Counted from the stretch's first letter, positions 18,742 through 31,174 are shown. The stretch is 64,000 nucleotides of DNA from Azomonas macrocytogenes (GCF_014191985.1 NZ_JACHXI010000010.1:62001-126000); one strand, 5' to 3'. Notes: generated from the letters alone by a model not told the origin. Made by a program: numbers and translations.

Positions 18742-21700
18742 ATGTCCAGATTCTTTATCGACAGGCCGGTCTTTGCCTGGGTGATCGCCTTGCTAATCAT
18801 GCTGATCGGCGGCTTGTCCATCTTGCGCTTGCCGATCAACCAGTATCCGGATATCGCCGCGCCCGCCGTGGCGATTTCCGTGACCTATCCCGGTGCGTCG
18901 GCGCAGACGGTGCAAGACACGGTAGTCCAGGTGATCGAGCAGCAGCTCAATGGTCTCGATGGCCTGCGTTACATCTCGTCGAACAGTAACTCTGACGGTT
19001 ATATGACTATCACCGTCACGTTCGACCAGGGCACCAACCCGGACATCGCCCAGGTACAGGTACAGAACAAGCTGCAGTTGGCCACGCCGAACCTGCCGCT
19101 GGAAGTTCAGCAGCAGGGGATCCGGGTTACCAAATCGGCTACCAGTTATCTGATGATTGTCGGCGTGGTTTCGACCGATGGCCAACTGGAGCGGGGCGAT
19201 CTGGCCGATTTCATCGTTTCCAACTTACAGGATCCGATTTCGCGTACCTATGGGGTTGGCGATTTCCAGGTATTCGGCACCCAGTACTCGATGCGAATCT
19301 GGCTGGACCCTGTCAAGCTGAATAACTTTCAGTTGACCCCAGTCGATGTAAGGAATGCCATCACTGCCCAGAACGTCCAGATTTCATCCGGGCAACTGGG
19401 GGGGCAGCCGGCCGTGCCCGGGCAGCAACTGACCGCTACTATCATCGGCAAGACTCGCCTGCAGACGCCCGAACAGTTCGACAATATCCTGCTGACGGTA
19501 AACAGTGACGGTTCCCAGGTCCGCCTGAAGGATGTTGCACGTTCGGAACTGAGTTCTCAGGACGCGAATATTTCCTCGCTCTTCAATGGTAAGCCGGCCA
19601 GTGGTATCGGGATCAGGCTGGCTACTGGCGCTAACGCCTTGGATACTGCCGAAGCGGTGCGCGAGACGATGAACCAATTGACCTCCCTGCTGCCGCCGGG
19701 GGTGGATGTCGTCTATCCATACGATACGACGCCTGTGATCAAAGAATCGATCATGACGGTGGTGCATACACTGTTCGAGGCGATCGTTCTGGTTTTCCTG
19801 GTGATGTTTCTGTTCCTACAGAATTTTCGTGCCACCCTGGTGCCAACTCTGGCTGTTCCGGTCGTGTTGCTCGGAACCTTTGCGGTATTGGCTATGTTCG
19901 GCTATTCGATCAATACGCTGACCATGTTCGCCATGGTTCTGGCGATTGGCCTGCTGGTAGACGATGCCATCGTGGTGGTAGAGAACGTCGAGCGGGTGAT
20001 GGCCGAGGAGGGGTTGTCGCCGCTGGAGGCAACTCGCAAATCGATGGATCAGGTCCAGGGAGCGCTGGTCGGGATTGGCACCGTGTTATCGGCAGTATTT
20101 CTGCCCATGGCGTTCTTCAGTGGATCGACCGGCATTATCTTTCGCCAGTTTTCGCTCACCATCGCCACGGCCATGGGGCTATCGGTGCTGGTTGCGCTGG
20201 TCTTCACTCCGACGCTATGCATCATGCTGCTCAAGCCTTCGGCTGTCGGTCACCATGAAAAGCGTGGCTTCTTCGGCTGGTTCAACCGTGTGTTCGAGCG
20301 CAGCGTAAATGGCTACAAACACAGTGTTGCGTCCATTCTACGGCACAAGGCCCCTTATTTGATCGTATATGTCGTGATCGTCGTTGCCATAGGCTGGCTC
20401 TTTACCAAGCTACCCAGTGCCTTTTTACCCGAAGAGGACCAGGGTGTGTTGTTCGTCCAGGCCCAGACGCCGGTTGGTTCCAGTGCTGAGCGGACCCAGC
20501 AGACCATGGATAAAGTCCGTCAGTATCTGCTTGAAGATGAAGGTCATATTGTTCCATCGGCCTTTACCCTCACTGGCTTCAACTTTGCCGGGCGTGGCCA
20601 GAATTCGGGGCTTGCTTTCGTCACTCTCAAACCTTGGGAGGACCGACCCAATCCTGAGGACTCGGTTTTTGCCTTGATGCGGCGGGCCCAGCGACACTTC
20701 GCCGGTATTCGTGATGCGATGGTTTTCCCCTTTGCCCCGCCTGCAGTGATTGCATTGGGTAACGCATCGGGTTTCGATGTCTTTTTGGAGGATCGCGGTA
20801 ACCTTGGTCATGAAGCATTGGTTCAGGCTCGCAATCAAGTGCTCGGGATGGCCGCACAAGCTCCCGAGCTGGTTGGTGTGCGCCCTAACGGCATGAATGA
20901 TGAACCCCAGTTCAAGCTGGAAATCGACGATGAAAAGGCCAGGGTGCTTGGCATATCGCTCACTGAGATCAATGCGACCGTGTCGGCGGGCTGGGGTACT
21001 AGCTATGTCAACGACTTCATCGATCGCGGCCGGGTCAAGAGGGTATACATGCAGGGCGAACCCGCAGCCCGTATGTCTCCGGAAAACTTCAAGGACTGGT
21101 ATGTTCGCAACAGCAGTGGTGCGATGGTGCCGTTCACTGCATTTGCCTCAGGAAAGTGGATCTATGGATCGCCCAGACTGGAACGTTACAATGGAGTGTC
21201 GGCAGTCGAGATCCTCGGCCAGCCGGCACCCGGCTATTCCACTGGAGAGGCGATGGCGGCAATGGAGCGGATCATGGAACAATTGCCGCCTACCATCACT
21301 CACTCCTGGACGGGCGTTTCGTTCGAAGAGCGCTCGGCTGGAAACCTGGCTCCGGCTCTTTACGCTTTATCACTGGTCGTTGTGTTCCTCTGTCTGGCCG
21401 CCTTGTATGAAAGCTGGGCGATTCCCTTTGCTGTCCTTTTAGTGGTCCCGCTGGGCGTTATCGGCGCTCTGGGCGCGACTCTCGGGCGTGGGCTCTCCAA
21501 CGATGTGTTCTTCCAGGTCGGTCTGCTGACCACGATCGGGCTGACAGCGAAGAACGCAATCCTTATCGTCGAATTTGCCAAGGAGTTGCACGAGCAAGGC
21601 AAGAGTCTGATCGAGGCTGCCATCGAGGCCTGTCGCATGCGCTTGCGCCCGATCATCATGACGTCGATGGCTTTTACCTTAGGGGTGGTTCCCTTGGCCA

Positions 21701-21885
21701 TCACCACCAGCGCAGGTGCCGGTAGTGCGCATGCGATCAGTACCGGGGTGATCGGCGGTATGTTGTCTGCGACTTTTCTGGCGATCTTCTGGGTACCGTT
21801 GTTCTTCGTAGTGGTGCTGTCTTTGAAAGAGCGAAAAGAAAGAAAAACCAAGCACGATGTTAGTGAAGAGGAGGGTTCAGAGTGA
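18742..21885 (+). CDS. ttgB: RND multidrug efflux transporter (TtgB/MexB type)
   Basis: Inner-membrane proton-driven pump of the HAE1 family, 1047 residues, the standard length. It opens [21 protein letters not shown]. Twelve membrane helices and two large periplasmic loops are expected. The TM4 proton-relay acids are in [21 protein letters not shown], and the TM10 Lys is in [19 protein letters not shown]. Nine bases separate it from ttgA, and its stop overlaps the GTG start of ttgC. Substrates cannot be read from sequence; family members export many drugs and solvents. Confidence 0.93.
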   Translation: MSRFFIDRPVFAWVIALLIMLIGGLSILRLPINQYPDIAAPAVAISVTYPGASAQTVQDTVVQVIEQQLNGLDGLRYISSNSNSDGYMTITVTFDQGTNPDIAQVQVQNKLQLATPNLPLEVQQQGIRVTKSATSYLMIVGVVSTDGQLERGDLADFIVSNLQDPISRTYGVGDFQVFGTQYSMRIWLDPVKLNNFQLTPVDVRNAITAQNVQISSGQLGGQPAVPGQQLTATIIGKTRLQTPEQFDNILLTVNSDGSQVRLKDVARSELSSQDANISSLFNGKPASGIGIRLATGANALDTAEAVRETMNQLTSLLPPGVDVVYPYDTTPVIKESIMTVVHTLFEAIVLVFLVMFLFLQNFRATLVPTLAVPVVLLGTFAVLAMFGYSINTLTMFAMVLAIGLLVDDAIVVVENVERVMAEEGLSPLEATRKSMDQVQGALVGIGTVLSAVFLPMAFFSGSTGIIFRQFSLTIATAMGLSVLVALVFTPTLCIMLLKPSAVGHHEKRGFFGWFNRVFERSVNGYKHSVASILRHKAPYLIVYVVIVVAIGWLFTKLPSAFLPEEDQGVLFVQAQTPVGSSAERTQQTMDKVRQYLLEDEGHIVPSAFTLTGFNFAGRGQNSGLAFVTLKPWEDRPNPEDSVFALMRRAQRHFAGIRDAMVFPFAPPAVIALGNASGFDVFLEDRGNLGHEALVQARNQVLGMAAQAPELVGVRPNGMNDEPQFKLEIDDEKARVLGISLTEINATVSAGWGTSYVNDFIDRGRVKRVYMQGEPAARMSPENFKDWYVRNSSGAMVPFTAFASGKWIYGSPRLERYNGVSAVEILGQPAPGYSTGEAMAAMERIMEQLPPTITHSWTGVSFEERSAGNLAPALYALSLVVVFLCLAALYESWAIPFAVLLVVPLGVIGALGATLGRGLSNDVFFQVGLLTTIGLTAKNAILIVEFAKELHEQGKSLIEAAIEACRMRLRPIIMTSMAFTLGVVPLAITTSAGAGSAHAISTGVIGGMLSATFLAIFWVPLFFVVVLSLKERKERKTKHDVSEEEGSE

Positions 21886-23372
21886 ACAAGTCACCATTGG
21901 CCTTGGCTTTGCTTTTGGTATTGTCAGGCTGCTCGTTTATTCCTGGCTATGAGCAGCCAGAGTTACCCGTCGAGCGGACCTTCAATACCCGAACCGAGGA
22001 AATGGATCAACCGGATTTGGTCTGGCGCACTTTCTTCCGCGATCCAGCGATGCGCCAACTGATCGAAATCGCTCTGGAAAACAACCGAGATCTGCGTACG
22101 GCTGCGCTGAATGTGGAGGCTTATCAGGCGCAATATCGTATTTCTCGCTCGGATCTTTTTCCGAAATTCAATGTGTCCGGCGTTGAAAGCCGTCGACGCA
22201 TTCCGATGGGCACCAATGGTGGCAATAGTGGTAGCGGTAATACCACTAGCGGTGGTACTTCTGGCACCAGCTCAAATTATACCGGTCCCGGCAGCAACGG
22301 CAGTTCAGCGACAATTACCTCCTGGTATGCGACAACCATGGATGTTTCCTGGCAAATCGACCTGTTCGGCCGGCTGAATAGTTTGCGTGAGCAGGCGCTG
22401 GAGCAATATTTCGCTACTGAAGCTGCACACCGTGGCGTTCAGGTCAGCCTGATTGCCAACGTCGCCAATGCTTGGCTGAGTTGGCAAGCTGATCAGGCGC
22501 AGCTGGAGCTGAGCCAAAATACGCTTAAGGCTTATGAGGAAACCCTGCGCCTGACCCAGAGTACGTTCGATCTCGGTACTGCGTCGGCACTGGATGTCCG
22601 CCAGGCACAGACGACAGTAGACTCCACGCGGGCAACCTTGGAATCTTATGCTCGTGCCGTAATGCTTGATCGCAATGAGTTGACCTTGTTACTGGGGCAG
22701 AAAATTCCAGACAACATCAAGCCTGACTGGAAACCGGATGGTCATCAGTTGGCCGATTTTCCTGTGGGTATGTCGTCCGATCTGCTGTTACAGCGGCCAG
22801 ATATTATAGAAGCTGAATATCAGCTCAGAGCGGCCAACGCCAACATTGGAGCTGCCCGTTCCGCATTTTTCCCGACTATCACGCTCTCGGCATCGGCAGG
22901 TACTGCTGGCGGTTCGATTTCAGATTTATTCGAGGGGGGCTCGGGCTACTGGAGCTTTGTACCTAGTATTTCCTTGCCAATTTTCCGGGCTGGTGAGCTG
23001 ATGGGAAATCTCGATTACGCCAAGGTCAGCAAGAACATGCAGGTCTCGAATTACGAGCAGGCTATTCAGACGGCTTTTCGCGAGGTTAACGACGGTCTTG
23101 CTGCACGGACCACCTATCACCGCCAGGTACAGGCTCAGAACGATCTGGTCGATACCAGCCAGGATTATTATCGCCTTGCCGAGCTGCGCTATCGAACCGG
23201 AGTGGACAATTACTTGACCTTGCTGGATGCGCAGCGCCAATTGTTCTCCGCTCGCCAGCAACTGATCACTGACCAGCTCGATCAGCACATCAGCGAGGTC
23301 AATCTGTTCAAGGCGCTCGGTGGTGGTTGGCAGGAAACCACGGCTGACAAGTCAGAAGTAGTGATGCTTTGA
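21882..23372 (+). CDS. ttgC: Outer-membrane efflux channel (TtgC/OprM type)
   Basis: TolC-like outer-membrane factor, 496 residues. A lipoprotein signal ends in LSGC (Cys about 17), and two OEP repeats follow, with motifs [14 protein letters not shown] and [14 protein letters not shown]. The GTG start overlaps the ttgB stop. Odd feature: about 40 extra residues rich in Gly, Ser and Thr (nt about 22207-22320) fall in the first repeat, where OprM has only a short extracellular-type loop. A bidirectional hairpin follows the gene. Confidence 0.9.
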   Translation: MNKSPLALALLLVLSGCSFIPGYEQPELPVERTFNTRTEEMDQPDLVWRTFFRDPAMRQLIEIALENNRDLRTAALNVEAYQAQYRISRSDLFPKFNVSGVESRRRIPMGTNGGNSGSGNTTSGGTSGTSSNYTGPGSNGSSATITSWYATTMDVSWQIDLFGRLNSLREQALEQYFATEAAHRGVQVSLIANVANAWLSWQADQAQLELSQNTLKAYEETLRLTQSTFDLGTASALDVRQAQTTVDSTRATLESYARAVMLDRNELTLLLGQKIPDNIKPDWKPDGHQLADFPVGMSSDLLLQRPDIIEAEYQLRAANANIGAARSAFFPTITLSASAGTAGGSISDLFEGGSGYWSFVPSISLPIFRAGELMGNLDYAKVSKNMQVSNYEQAIQTAFREVNDGLAARTTYHRQVQAQNDLVDTSQDYYRLAELRYRTGVDNYLTLLDAQRQLFSARQQLITDQLDQHISEVNLFKALGGGWQETTADKSEVVML

Positions 23373-23391
23373 TATCTGTTCCGCTGTAATG

Positions 23392-23419
23392 AAAATGCCG
23401 ACCCTGTGGTCGGCATTTT
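23392..23419. terminator. Bidirectional terminator between ttgC and grx
   Basis: A perfect 12-bp stem, AAAATGCCGACC with GGTCGGCATTTT, encloses a CTGT loop. The A and T ends give a U-run in either direction, fitting the convergent genes on each side. It marks the left border of the nif island. Confidence 0.85.
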
Positions 23420-23482
23420 CACGGAAACCTGGAGCTTGTGGGTTATCCAGAGCAAAAGGAAACCGTGGCGCTGGTTGATTGA

Positions 23483-23806
23483 TCAGTTGGCAACCTTGTC
23501 CATCAATTCTTTCAGCGAGCCATCCTTGTCCATGCCAAGAACGATGTCACAGCCGCCAATCAGTTCGCCATTTACAAAAAACTGCGGGTAGGTTGGCCAC
23601 TGGGAAATCTTTGGCAATTTCTCGCGGATGTGAGGTGCGGTCAGGACATTGACGAAGGCATAAGGCTTGCCGAATTTTTTCAGAGTCTCGACCACTGCAC
23701 GGGAAAAACCACATTCCGGGGCGTCCGGTGTACCTTTCATATAAAGAATCACCGGATTTTCGGCAATCTGCTGACGAATGCGGCCTTCGGTATCCAGAAC
23801 CTGCAT
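23483..23806 (-). CDS. Monothiol glutaredoxin of the nif cluster (Grx5-nif)
   Basis: A CGFS-type monothiol glutaredoxin of 107 residues: CGFS in DAPECGFSRAVVE, then WPTYPQFFVNGELIGGCDI for glutathione binding. Such proteins carry or transfer glutathione-ligated [2Fe-2S] clusters. In Azotobacter vinelandii a grx5-nif gene lies at the same end of the nifB operon, so a role in nitrogenase Fe-S supply is likely. An AAGGAG box sits before the ATG. The rhdN rhodanese gene I recall beside it in A. vinelandii is not present here. Confidence 0.88.
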   Translation of the reverse strand: MQVLDTEGRIRQQIAENPVILYMKGTPDAPECGFSRAVVETLKKFGKPYAFVNVLTAPHIREKLPKISQWPTYPQFFVNGELIGGCDIVLGMDKDGSLKELMDKVAN

Positions 23807-23859
23807 AATGGTTTCTCCTTGGTTTGTTCTTGCTGGAAAGGAAACATGAACGAGCCGCC

Positions 23860-24444
23860 TTATGTTTCATCTCCGAAGCAGTCATTGTAGGTAGGGCATT
23901 GTTCGCACGTAGGCGAGCGACAGACATAACCGCCTTCCTGCTCGCACAGTTGTTTGTAGAAGAATTTTTTCCAGCGCATGTTCTGGGTATTGCGTGCAGT
24001 AATATCCGGAAAGTTGTACGAGAGCAGCTCATGTAATTGTAGACGAGAGGTCATGCCGAGATCCTGCCACAAGTGACCTCCACCGAGGCAGGCAGCGGCG
24101 ACGATGGCTGCCATGACTTCTTCGGCAGGATCGAGGCCATGGCGTCCGCTGAGGAGCAGGGTACGAATCTCGTCCCATTCGTCCTGACGTAGATCCAGCA
24201 GCTCTTGGCGTAAATCTTCCTGCTCCGCTTGGGCATTTTGATTGGATGACCAACTGTTTGCCTCGAAGGCATATTGGCGGGAAAGAGCTTGGTACGTCTG
24301 TTCATCCAGGCCCAGCCTGGCGGGGAGACAAGTCTGGCCTGCTGCCCTGGCCTGGACAATCTGCAATAACCAAGTGCGGTTATCTTCGGGCTGGTGCATT
24401 GTTGCTGGAGCCCGACGTATAACCATCGATTGTCCGATCATCAT
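23860..24444 (-). CDS. nifQ: NifQ, molybdenum donor for FeMo-co synthesis
   Basis: NifQ carries a Mo-Fe-S cluster that supplies molybdenum to NifEN/NifH during FeMo-co assembly. The 194-residue product ends with the diagnostic C-X4-C-X2-C-X5-C motif (CRSPTCEQCPTYNDC) near residues 174-188. Its ATG overlaps the nifO stop and follows an AAGGTGG box, so the two are coupled. Member of the minus-strand nifB-fdxN-nifO-nifQ-grx operon. Confidence 0.95.
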   Translation of the reverse strand: MMIGQSMVIRRAPATMHQPEDNRTWLLQIVQARAAGQTCLPARLGLDEQTYQALSRQYAFEANSWSSNQNAQAEQEDLRQELLDLRQDEWDEIRTLLLSGRHGLDPAEEVMAAIVAAACLGGGHLWQDLGMTSRLQLHELLSYNFPDITARNTQNMRWKKFFYKQLCEQEGGYVCRSPTCEQCPTYNDCFGDET

Positions 24445-24890
24445 TGACCACCTTGGGCAGGTGAACAGCCCTCATGGCTTCCCTGGCCGACCGAACAACT
24501 ACCCAAGGTATTCTCTTCCGGTAGGGACGGGAATTTACCCTTGCAAGGAAGCTGTTTGCTCAGTGTGGCCAGATCGAATCCAGCCATGAAATGCATGCCA
24601 TAGCGGATCAAAGGGCGACGAATCAGCAGCGGATTTTTTATCATCAGCTCCAGGGCCTGGTTGGCTGTAAGCGTCTCTGGGTCCAGTTCGCCGTATTTAA
24701 TGGCTGGGGCCGAGGTATTGAACCACTCGGCTACCGGTTTATTACCGAAAAAAGGACGCAGGCGCTCACTGGTCCAGGGCTCGCTGAGCAGATCCCGTAC
24801 TTCAAGCTGAAGACCTGTCGTGCGCAGCAACTGTTTCTGTAGGCGGTTGGTTGCACACCCTGGCTTTTCATAGAAGACGATACAGGACAT
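24441..24890 (-). CDS. nifO: NifO, ArsC-like nitrogenase-associated protein
   Basis: An arsenate-reductase/Spx-fold protein of 149 residues with a single N-terminal Cys (YEKPGCATNRLQ), then ELMIKNPLLIRRPLIRYG, the ArsC-like core. NifO of A. vinelandii is reported to affect molybdenum use between nitrogenase and nitrate reductase; the biochemical role is unclear. The C-terminal ~30 residues are Gly/Ser-rich and probably flexible. It lies between fdxN (12 bases upstream) and nifQ (overlapping). Confidence 0.88.
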   Translation of the reverse strand: MSCIVFYEKPGCATNRLQKQLLRTTGLQLEVRDLLSEPWTSERLRPFFGNKPVAEWFNTSAPAIKYGELDPETLTANQALELMIKNPLLIRRPLIRYGMHFMAGFDLATLSKQLPCKGKFPSLPEENTLGSCSVGQGSHEGCSPAQGGQ

Positions 24891-24901
24891 ATGGATAGTC
24901 C

Positions 24902-25180
24902 TCAGCGAGCCTGGATTTCATTCATGGCTTCAGCCAGACGCTCCGGTGGAATGCCCGTCAGTGAGCCTGGCGGATTTGCAGGCATGCCATCAGCCAACAG
25001 AATGGCTCCTTCTACGGGGCAGATGCTGGCACATTGCTGCTCCGCATAGTCGCCGTCACATTCGGTGCATTTGCTTGTCACTATCTGAAAATGTGCACTA
25101 CCTTGGGTTATTGCATCGCTCGGGCAAACATCTACGCAAGCCCAGCAGTTGACACAGGATTCCACAATCTTCAAGGCCAT
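24902..25180 (-). CDS. fdxN: 2[4Fe-4S] ferredoxin FdxN
   Basis: A 92-residue ferredoxin with one canonical motif (CVNCWACVDVCP, CX2CX2CX3CP) and a second with an eight-residue insertion (CTECDGDYAEQQCASICP). This spacing is typical of ferredoxins encoded beside nifB, which act as electron donors in NifB-co synthesis. It follows nifB after 42 bases and is read on the same strand. Confidence 0.93.
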   Translation of the reverse strand: MALKIVESCVNCWACVDVCPSDAITQGSAHFQIVTSKCTECDGDYAEQQCASICPVEGAILLADGMPANPPGSLTGIPPERLAEAMNEIQAR

Positions 25181-25222
25181 CTCGCACCTCCGGCATCTCT
25201 TGTTCAGTAGTCGGACCCCGAC

Positions 25223-26737
25223 TCAGGCATTGGCCTGAAACAGGGCCTTTTCACCATTCAGACGACCAGCAGCGATCATTTCCTGGTATACGGCCATCAC
25301 CGCTTCTTCAATGGGTTCCATTGCATGTTCGCCATTGGGGTGGATACCCGCAGCTTCCAGGTCACTCCAAGGTTCGAACCCGATCTTGGAGCAGAGCACT
25401 GCCTCGCAACCTTTCAATGCACGAATGCTGCCAGAAAGGGCAGATTCCTTTTCGCCACAGCTGTCATTACCGACGCAGAACTGATCGACCTTGCGGTGTC
25501 CGATAAAGCGAACACCTTCGGGCGATGCTTCGTAAATTAGAAACTCGCGAGCGTGACCGAAGTGTTCGTTGATCAGTCCACCGCCATTGGTGGCTACTGC
25601 CATCTGCACAGAGCGATAGTTCCGGCTGATCCGACCTTCGGTGAGCGAGGGTACGGAAACATTGGCCAAGCGAGCTTTTTGGGCTGCTTTCTCGTCTAGC
25701 TCTTCCATGATCGAAGCTTGTACGGCGGCACGTTTGACCATGGCCGCTTCGTAGTCGATATCCATTTGCTCGATCTTCTCCAGGGTGAATTCGTCACCAC
25801 GGTCTTCACCGAGCATGCCCACGGCATCGGCGCGACACTGGCGACAATGACGCATCATGTTCATGTCGCCGGCACAGGAATCCTGCAAATCCTGCAACTC
25901 TTCTGGATCGGGACTACGCTGGCCCATGACGCCATAGAAAGTACCGTGCTCCGCTTCGGCGATCAGTGGCATCACATTGTGCAGGAATGCACCTTTTTCT
26001 TTCACGATGCGGCTGACTTCCTTCAGATGCTCGTCGTTGACACCTGGAATCATCACCGAGTTGACTTTGACCAGGATGCCGCGTTCGACCAGCATCTCCA
26101 AGCCTTTCTGCTGCTGCCGGATAAGGATTTCGGCTGCTTTCACACCACGGATACGCTTATTGTTCCAATAGATCCAAGGGTAGATCTTGGCGCCGATTTT
26201 CGGATCTACGCAGTTGATCGTGATGGTGACGTGGTCGATATTGTGCTTGGCCAGTTCTTCGACGCAATCCGGCAGAGCCAGGCCGTTGGTGGATACGCAC
26301 AGCTTGATGTCCGGGGCCTGTTCGGTCAGTTGGCGAAAGGTCTCGAAGGTGCGCTGTGGGTTGGCCAGAGGGTCGCCGGGACCGGCAATGCCGAGAACGG
26401 TCATTTGCGGAATGGTGGCAGCTACTGCCTTGACTTTCTTGACGGCTTGATCAGGCGTCAATACTTCGGAAACCACACCCGGACGGGACTCGTTGGCACA
26501 GTCGTACTTGCGGTTACAGTAATGGCACTGGATGTTACAGGCCGGTGCTACAGCCACGTGCATACGGGCAAAGTAATGGTGGGCTTCTTCCGAATAGCAA
26601 GGATGGTTTTGGACCTTGGCGCGAATGCTATCCGGAAGGTGGGAAAGTTGATCGTCGGTGCTGCCACAGCTACTCGAAGAGCAACCGCCAGCACTGCTGC
26701 TCCCTGCCTTGCCATGCTCAAGTACGCTCAGTTCCAT
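25223..26737 (-). CDS. nifB: NifB, radical SAM enzyme making NifB-co
   Basis: Builds the 8Fe-9S-C precursor of FeMo-co from two [4Fe-4S] clusters, with S-adenosylmethionine as carbide source. It has 504 residues. Radical SAM cysteines C67, C71 and C74 are in PACNIQCHYC. A C-terminal NifX-like domain contains INEHFGHAREF. An N-terminal Gly/Ser/Cys stretch precedes the barrel. The start MELSVLEHG at 26737 has a GGAG box 8 bases upstream; the reading frame runs further upstream, but that part crosses the sigma-54 promoter. The gene heads the fdxN-nifO-nifQ-grx operon. Confidence 0.97.
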   Translation of the reverse strand: MELSVLEHGKAGSSSAGGCSSSSCGSTDDQLSHLPDSIRAKVQNHPCYSEEAHHYFARMHVAVAPACNIQCHYCNRKYDCANESRPGVVSEVLTPDQAVKKVKAVAATIPQMTVLGIAGPGDPLANPQRTFETFRQLTEQAPDIKLCVSTNGLALPDCVEELAKHNIDHVTITINCVDPKIGAKIYPWIYWNNKRIRGVKAAEILIRQQQKGLEMLVERGILVKVNSVMIPGVNDEHLKEVSRIVKEKGAFLHNVMPLIAEAEHGTFYGVMGQRSPDPEELQDLQDSCAGDMNMMRHCRQCRADAVGMLGEDRGDEFTLEKIEQMDIDYEAAMVKRAAVQASIMEELDEKAAQKARLANVSVPSLTEGRISRNYRSVQMAVATNGGGLINEHFGHAREFLIYEASPEGVRFIGHRKVDQFCVGNDSCGEKESALSGSIRALKGCEAVLCSKIGFEPWSDLEAAGIHPNGEHAMEPIEEAVMAVYQEMIAAGRLNGEKALFQANA

Positions 26738-26777
26738 GGTTGTTCTCCGATTGAGAGAGTCTGGTGAACCATGGTTA

Positions 26778-26793
26778 AGCAATAAAAGGGCCT
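26778..26793 (-). promoter_or_regulatory. Sigma-54 promoter of the nifB operon
   Basis: On the minus strand this reads AGGCCCTTTTATTGCT, with GG and GC exactly 10 bases apart and a good TTGCT -12 element. The -24 element (AGGCCC) departs from TGGCAC at two positions. The predicted start lies about 30 bases before the nifB ATG. Two perfect NifA-type sites lie upstream. Confidence 0.8.
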
Positions 26794-26846
26794 GTTTCTT
26801 TAACTGTTTGTTTTTTATTGTTTTTGATATTTTTATGATGTCCTTT

Positions 26847-26862
26847 TGTAGTTCAACGGACA
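26847..26862. promoter_or_regulatory. NifA upstream activator site, nifB-proximal
   Basis: A perfect TGT-N10-ACA (TGTAGTTCAACGGACA), about 55 bases upstream of the nifB -24 element. The motif is symmetric, so strand is not assigned. Confidence 0.7.
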
Positions 26863-26889
26863 AATAACGGATAGCTTTGCTGCTGCATC

Positions 26890-26905
26890 TGTACACTTAA
26901 TAACA
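26890..26905. promoter_or_regulatory. NifA upstream activator site, nifB-distal
   Basis: A second perfect TGT-N10-ACA (TGTACACTTAATAACA), about 97 bases upstream of the nifB -24 element and 43 bases (about four helical turns) from the first site, a suitable phasing for cooperative binding. Confidence 0.75.
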
Positions 26906-26931
26906 ACGAATGTACGAATGAAGTGAGGGGC

Positions 26932-26954
26932 ACCGGCACCTGAATGGTGCCGAT
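26932..26954 (-). terminator. Hairpin after nifA
   Basis: A 7-bp stem (CGGCACC with GGTGCCG) around a TGAAT loop lies just past the nifA stop. There is no clear T-run, so it may be an RNA-stabilising hairpin rather than a terminator. Confidence 0.45.
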
Positions 26955-26965
26955 GGAAAGTAAAG

Positions 26966-28531
26966 TCAGATTTTGCGCATATGGATGTTGAGTGTCTGGA
27001 TCCGGTAGGCAATTTGCCGAGGGGTCATACCCAGCAGGCGTGCTGCCTTGGCTTTTACCCAGCCCGCTTGTTCCAGGGCAGCAACGACTCGTTCGCGGTC
27101 ATCCAGGCCTTCATCGCTCAGATCGATTTCGGGAAGCGGAGCGATAGGCGGGGCTTCATTGTCCGGGCCTGTCAGAGAGATGACATCGCGAGTGATGCTG
27201 CCGTCTTCGCTCATGATCGCCGAGCGCTCCAGGCAGTTTTCCAGTTCACGTACGTTACCTGGCCAGCGGTGGTTCATCAGTAATCGGATAGCGCTATCGG
27301 TTATGGTCAATGGCCGACCTTGCTGATTGGAAATCTTGTCGAGCAGGAATTCGGCCAGTTCGGGAATGTCGGCGGCTCGCTCGCGCAAGGGTGGAATACG
27401 GATGGTCATGACGTTCAGTCGGTAATAAAGGTCTTCACGGAAGTTGCCTTTTTCGACTTCGTTTTCCAGATCGCGGTTGGTTGCCGCTACGATACGGACA
27501 TTGACTCGGACTGTCTGGTTTCCGCCAACCCGTTCGAACTCGCCTTCTTGCAGGACACGCAGCAGCTTGGCTTGGAACATCGGTGAAATTTCACCGATTT
27601 CATCCAGGAACAGGGTGCCGCCATCGGCCTGTTCGAAGCGTCCCTTGCGCTGCTTGACTGCGCCGGTAAAAGCGCCTTTTTCATGGCCGAAAAGCTCCGA
27701 TTCCAGCAGCGTTTCCGGAAGCGCAGCACAATTCAAGCGTATCAAGGGGCGGTGCGATCTTGGCGAATTGTAATGAATGGCGCTGGCAATCAGTTCCTTG
27801 CCCGTTCCGGATTCGCCCAGAATGAGTACCGTGCTGTTCCACTTGGCTACGCGCCTGATCTGGTCGAATATCTGGCGCATGGAGGCGGTATGGCCGACAA
27901 CCATGTTTTCGAAACCATACTTGGCCCGGACTTCGCGGCGCAGTTCGTCGCGCTCGTCCGCCACATCGCGGCCGTCTTCCAAATTGACTACAAGCCGGAC
28001 GGTCTGCGATAGCAGATTCGCGACAATTTCGAGCAGGCGGGTCCGCTCGGGCAGTAGTTCATCGGCCCGACTGGCAGGTTGTGCAGCCAGTACGCCAATG
28101 GTGCTGCCTTCCGGATTTTTGATCGGCACGGCAATGAATGGCAGCTCCAGATCGTACAGGGCCAAGCGGTCAAGAAAGCGCGGATCAGAGGCAATGCGTC
28201 CGAGCACGATGCTGTCACCGTTCTTGAGTACGTGGCCAATAATGCCTTCACCGTTGCGATAACGCGCGCTTTCCGCCGCCTGGATGACGGTTTGGGAATC
28301 CGTATAGATGGCTCCGATCTGCAATGTATCGTTCTTCGGGTCGGTTATGGAGACCAGTCCGTGCAACAGGCCCAGGTCGTTGTGCAATACGGCCAGAACC
28401 TGAGTCAGCAGCTCCTCGACCTGCTGTACTCGACTAAGGACGCGGGCAATGCTTGCCAGGGCCTGTATCTGACCATCGTAGAGCTCGATCTGTGTCGGCT
28501 TGGGCGAATAGTGTGGGAAGGTTGCATTCAT
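26966..28531 (-). CDS. nifA: NifA, sigma-54 enhancer-binding activator of nif genes
   Basis: Activates sigma-54 promoters of nif genes. The 521-residue protein has an N-terminal GAF domain (residues about 20-180), an AAA+ domain with Walker A GESGTGKE and the sigma-54 contact loop GAFTGA, and a C-terminal helix-turn-helix (AKAARLLGMTPRQIAYRIQ). It lacks the Cys-rich interdomain linker of oxygen-sensitive rhizobial NifA, as expected for a NifL-controlled activator. The start MNATFPHYSPKP at 28531 follows an AAGGGA box and lies 19 bases from the nifL stop. Confidence 0.97.
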   Translation of the reverse strand: MNATFPHYSPKPTQIELYDGQIQALASIARVLSRVQQVEELLTQVLAVLHNDLGLLHGLVSITDPKNDTLQIGAIYTDSQTVIQAAESARYRNGEGIIGHVLKNGDSIVLGRIASDPRFLDRLALYDLELPFIAVPIKNPEGSTIGVLAAQPASRADELLPERTRLLEIVANLLSQTVRLVVNLEDGRDVADERDELRREVRAKYGFENMVVGHTASMRQIFDQIRRVAKWNSTVLILGESGTGKELIASAIHYNSPRSHRPLIRLNCAALPETLLESELFGHEKGAFTGAVKQRKGRFEQADGGTLFLDEIGEISPMFQAKLLRVLQEGEFERVGGNQTVRVNVRIVAATNRDLENEVEKGNFREDLYYRLNVMTIRIPPLRERAADIPELAEFLLDKISNQQGRPLTITDSAIRLLMNHRWPGNVRELENCLERSAIMSEDGSITRDVISLTGPDNEAPPIAPLPEIDLSDEGLDDRERVVAALEQAGWVKAKAARLLGMTPRQIAYRIQTLNIHMRKI

Positions 28532-28550
28532 GAGCATCCCTTGCGCTAAT

Positions 28551-30658
<2,108 letters not shown>

Positions 30659-30900
30659 ATGACTAACCCAGTCGTTATCAAGAAAACGAAGTGATAAATG
30701 GAGTTGGCCGCCACTGCTGTATCGATTCTCACCAGGGCCTGATTTCTGCGATAAGCCATGACATTTCGCCTGAAGTGCGTAACCCACTGATGATCGGTAT
30801 CATTGCACTGATGATAACCAACTACGCCGTATTGGATATAGATCGCAAGCTGTCTGCGCAACGTGCCAAAAATCATGAGGAGTTGGCGGTTTTGCAGTAA
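30659..30900 (+). pseudogene. rnfE: rnfE remnant
   Basis: Starts ATG ACT AAC CCA and soon hits a stop. After a shift, the frame ending at 30900 contains HDISPEVRNPLMIGIIALMIT (split here as HDISPEVRNP and LMIGIIALMIT). It aligns without gaps to the RnfE/RsxE segment [21 protein letters not shown] of E. coli as I recall it: shared H, E, R, P and IIA. The rest of the ~200-residue protein is deleted. RnfE is a membrane subunit of the ion-pumping Rnf complex. The call is supported by the rnfH remnant directly downstream, which is the normal gene order. Confidence 0.6.
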
Positions 30901-30921
30901 CCGTGTTCTAGGAGTAATTCG

Positions 30922-31174
30922 ATGAAAGTTTCTGTGGTGTGCGCTACTGAAAGGCCGCTTTTGTTGAATTGCAATGTTGGGTGAGGCCGTAGCGTTGAGC
31001 AAGTCATCACGAAATTCGGATTGTCGCGCTGCTGTCCGCCCGGACATCGGCCTGAAAAAAACAGAAGGTTAGGTTTTTGGCAAATTCGTTAAGCTTGATA
31101 GCATATTGAAAGACGGTGACCGTATTGAGATCTATCAAAAGATCATACGGGTGCTCAATGATGACGACGATTGA
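30922..31174 (+). pseudogene. rnfH: rnfH pseudogene with frameshifts and internal stops
   Basis: A TAGGAG box precedes ATG, then MKVSVVCATERPLLLNCNV, a frameshift, GRSVEQVITKFGLSRCCP, a second frameshift, an internal stop, then [22 protein letters not shown] (positions about 31068-31135) to a normal stop. In order, these match the start (MKVEVVYA), middle (VEQAI...SG) and end ([20 protein letters not shown]) of RnfH, a ubiquitin-fold protein encoded with the rnf genes. Full-length RnfH is about 100 residues, so the gene has its original extent but cannot be translated. nafY starts 21 bases later. Confidence 0.85.
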
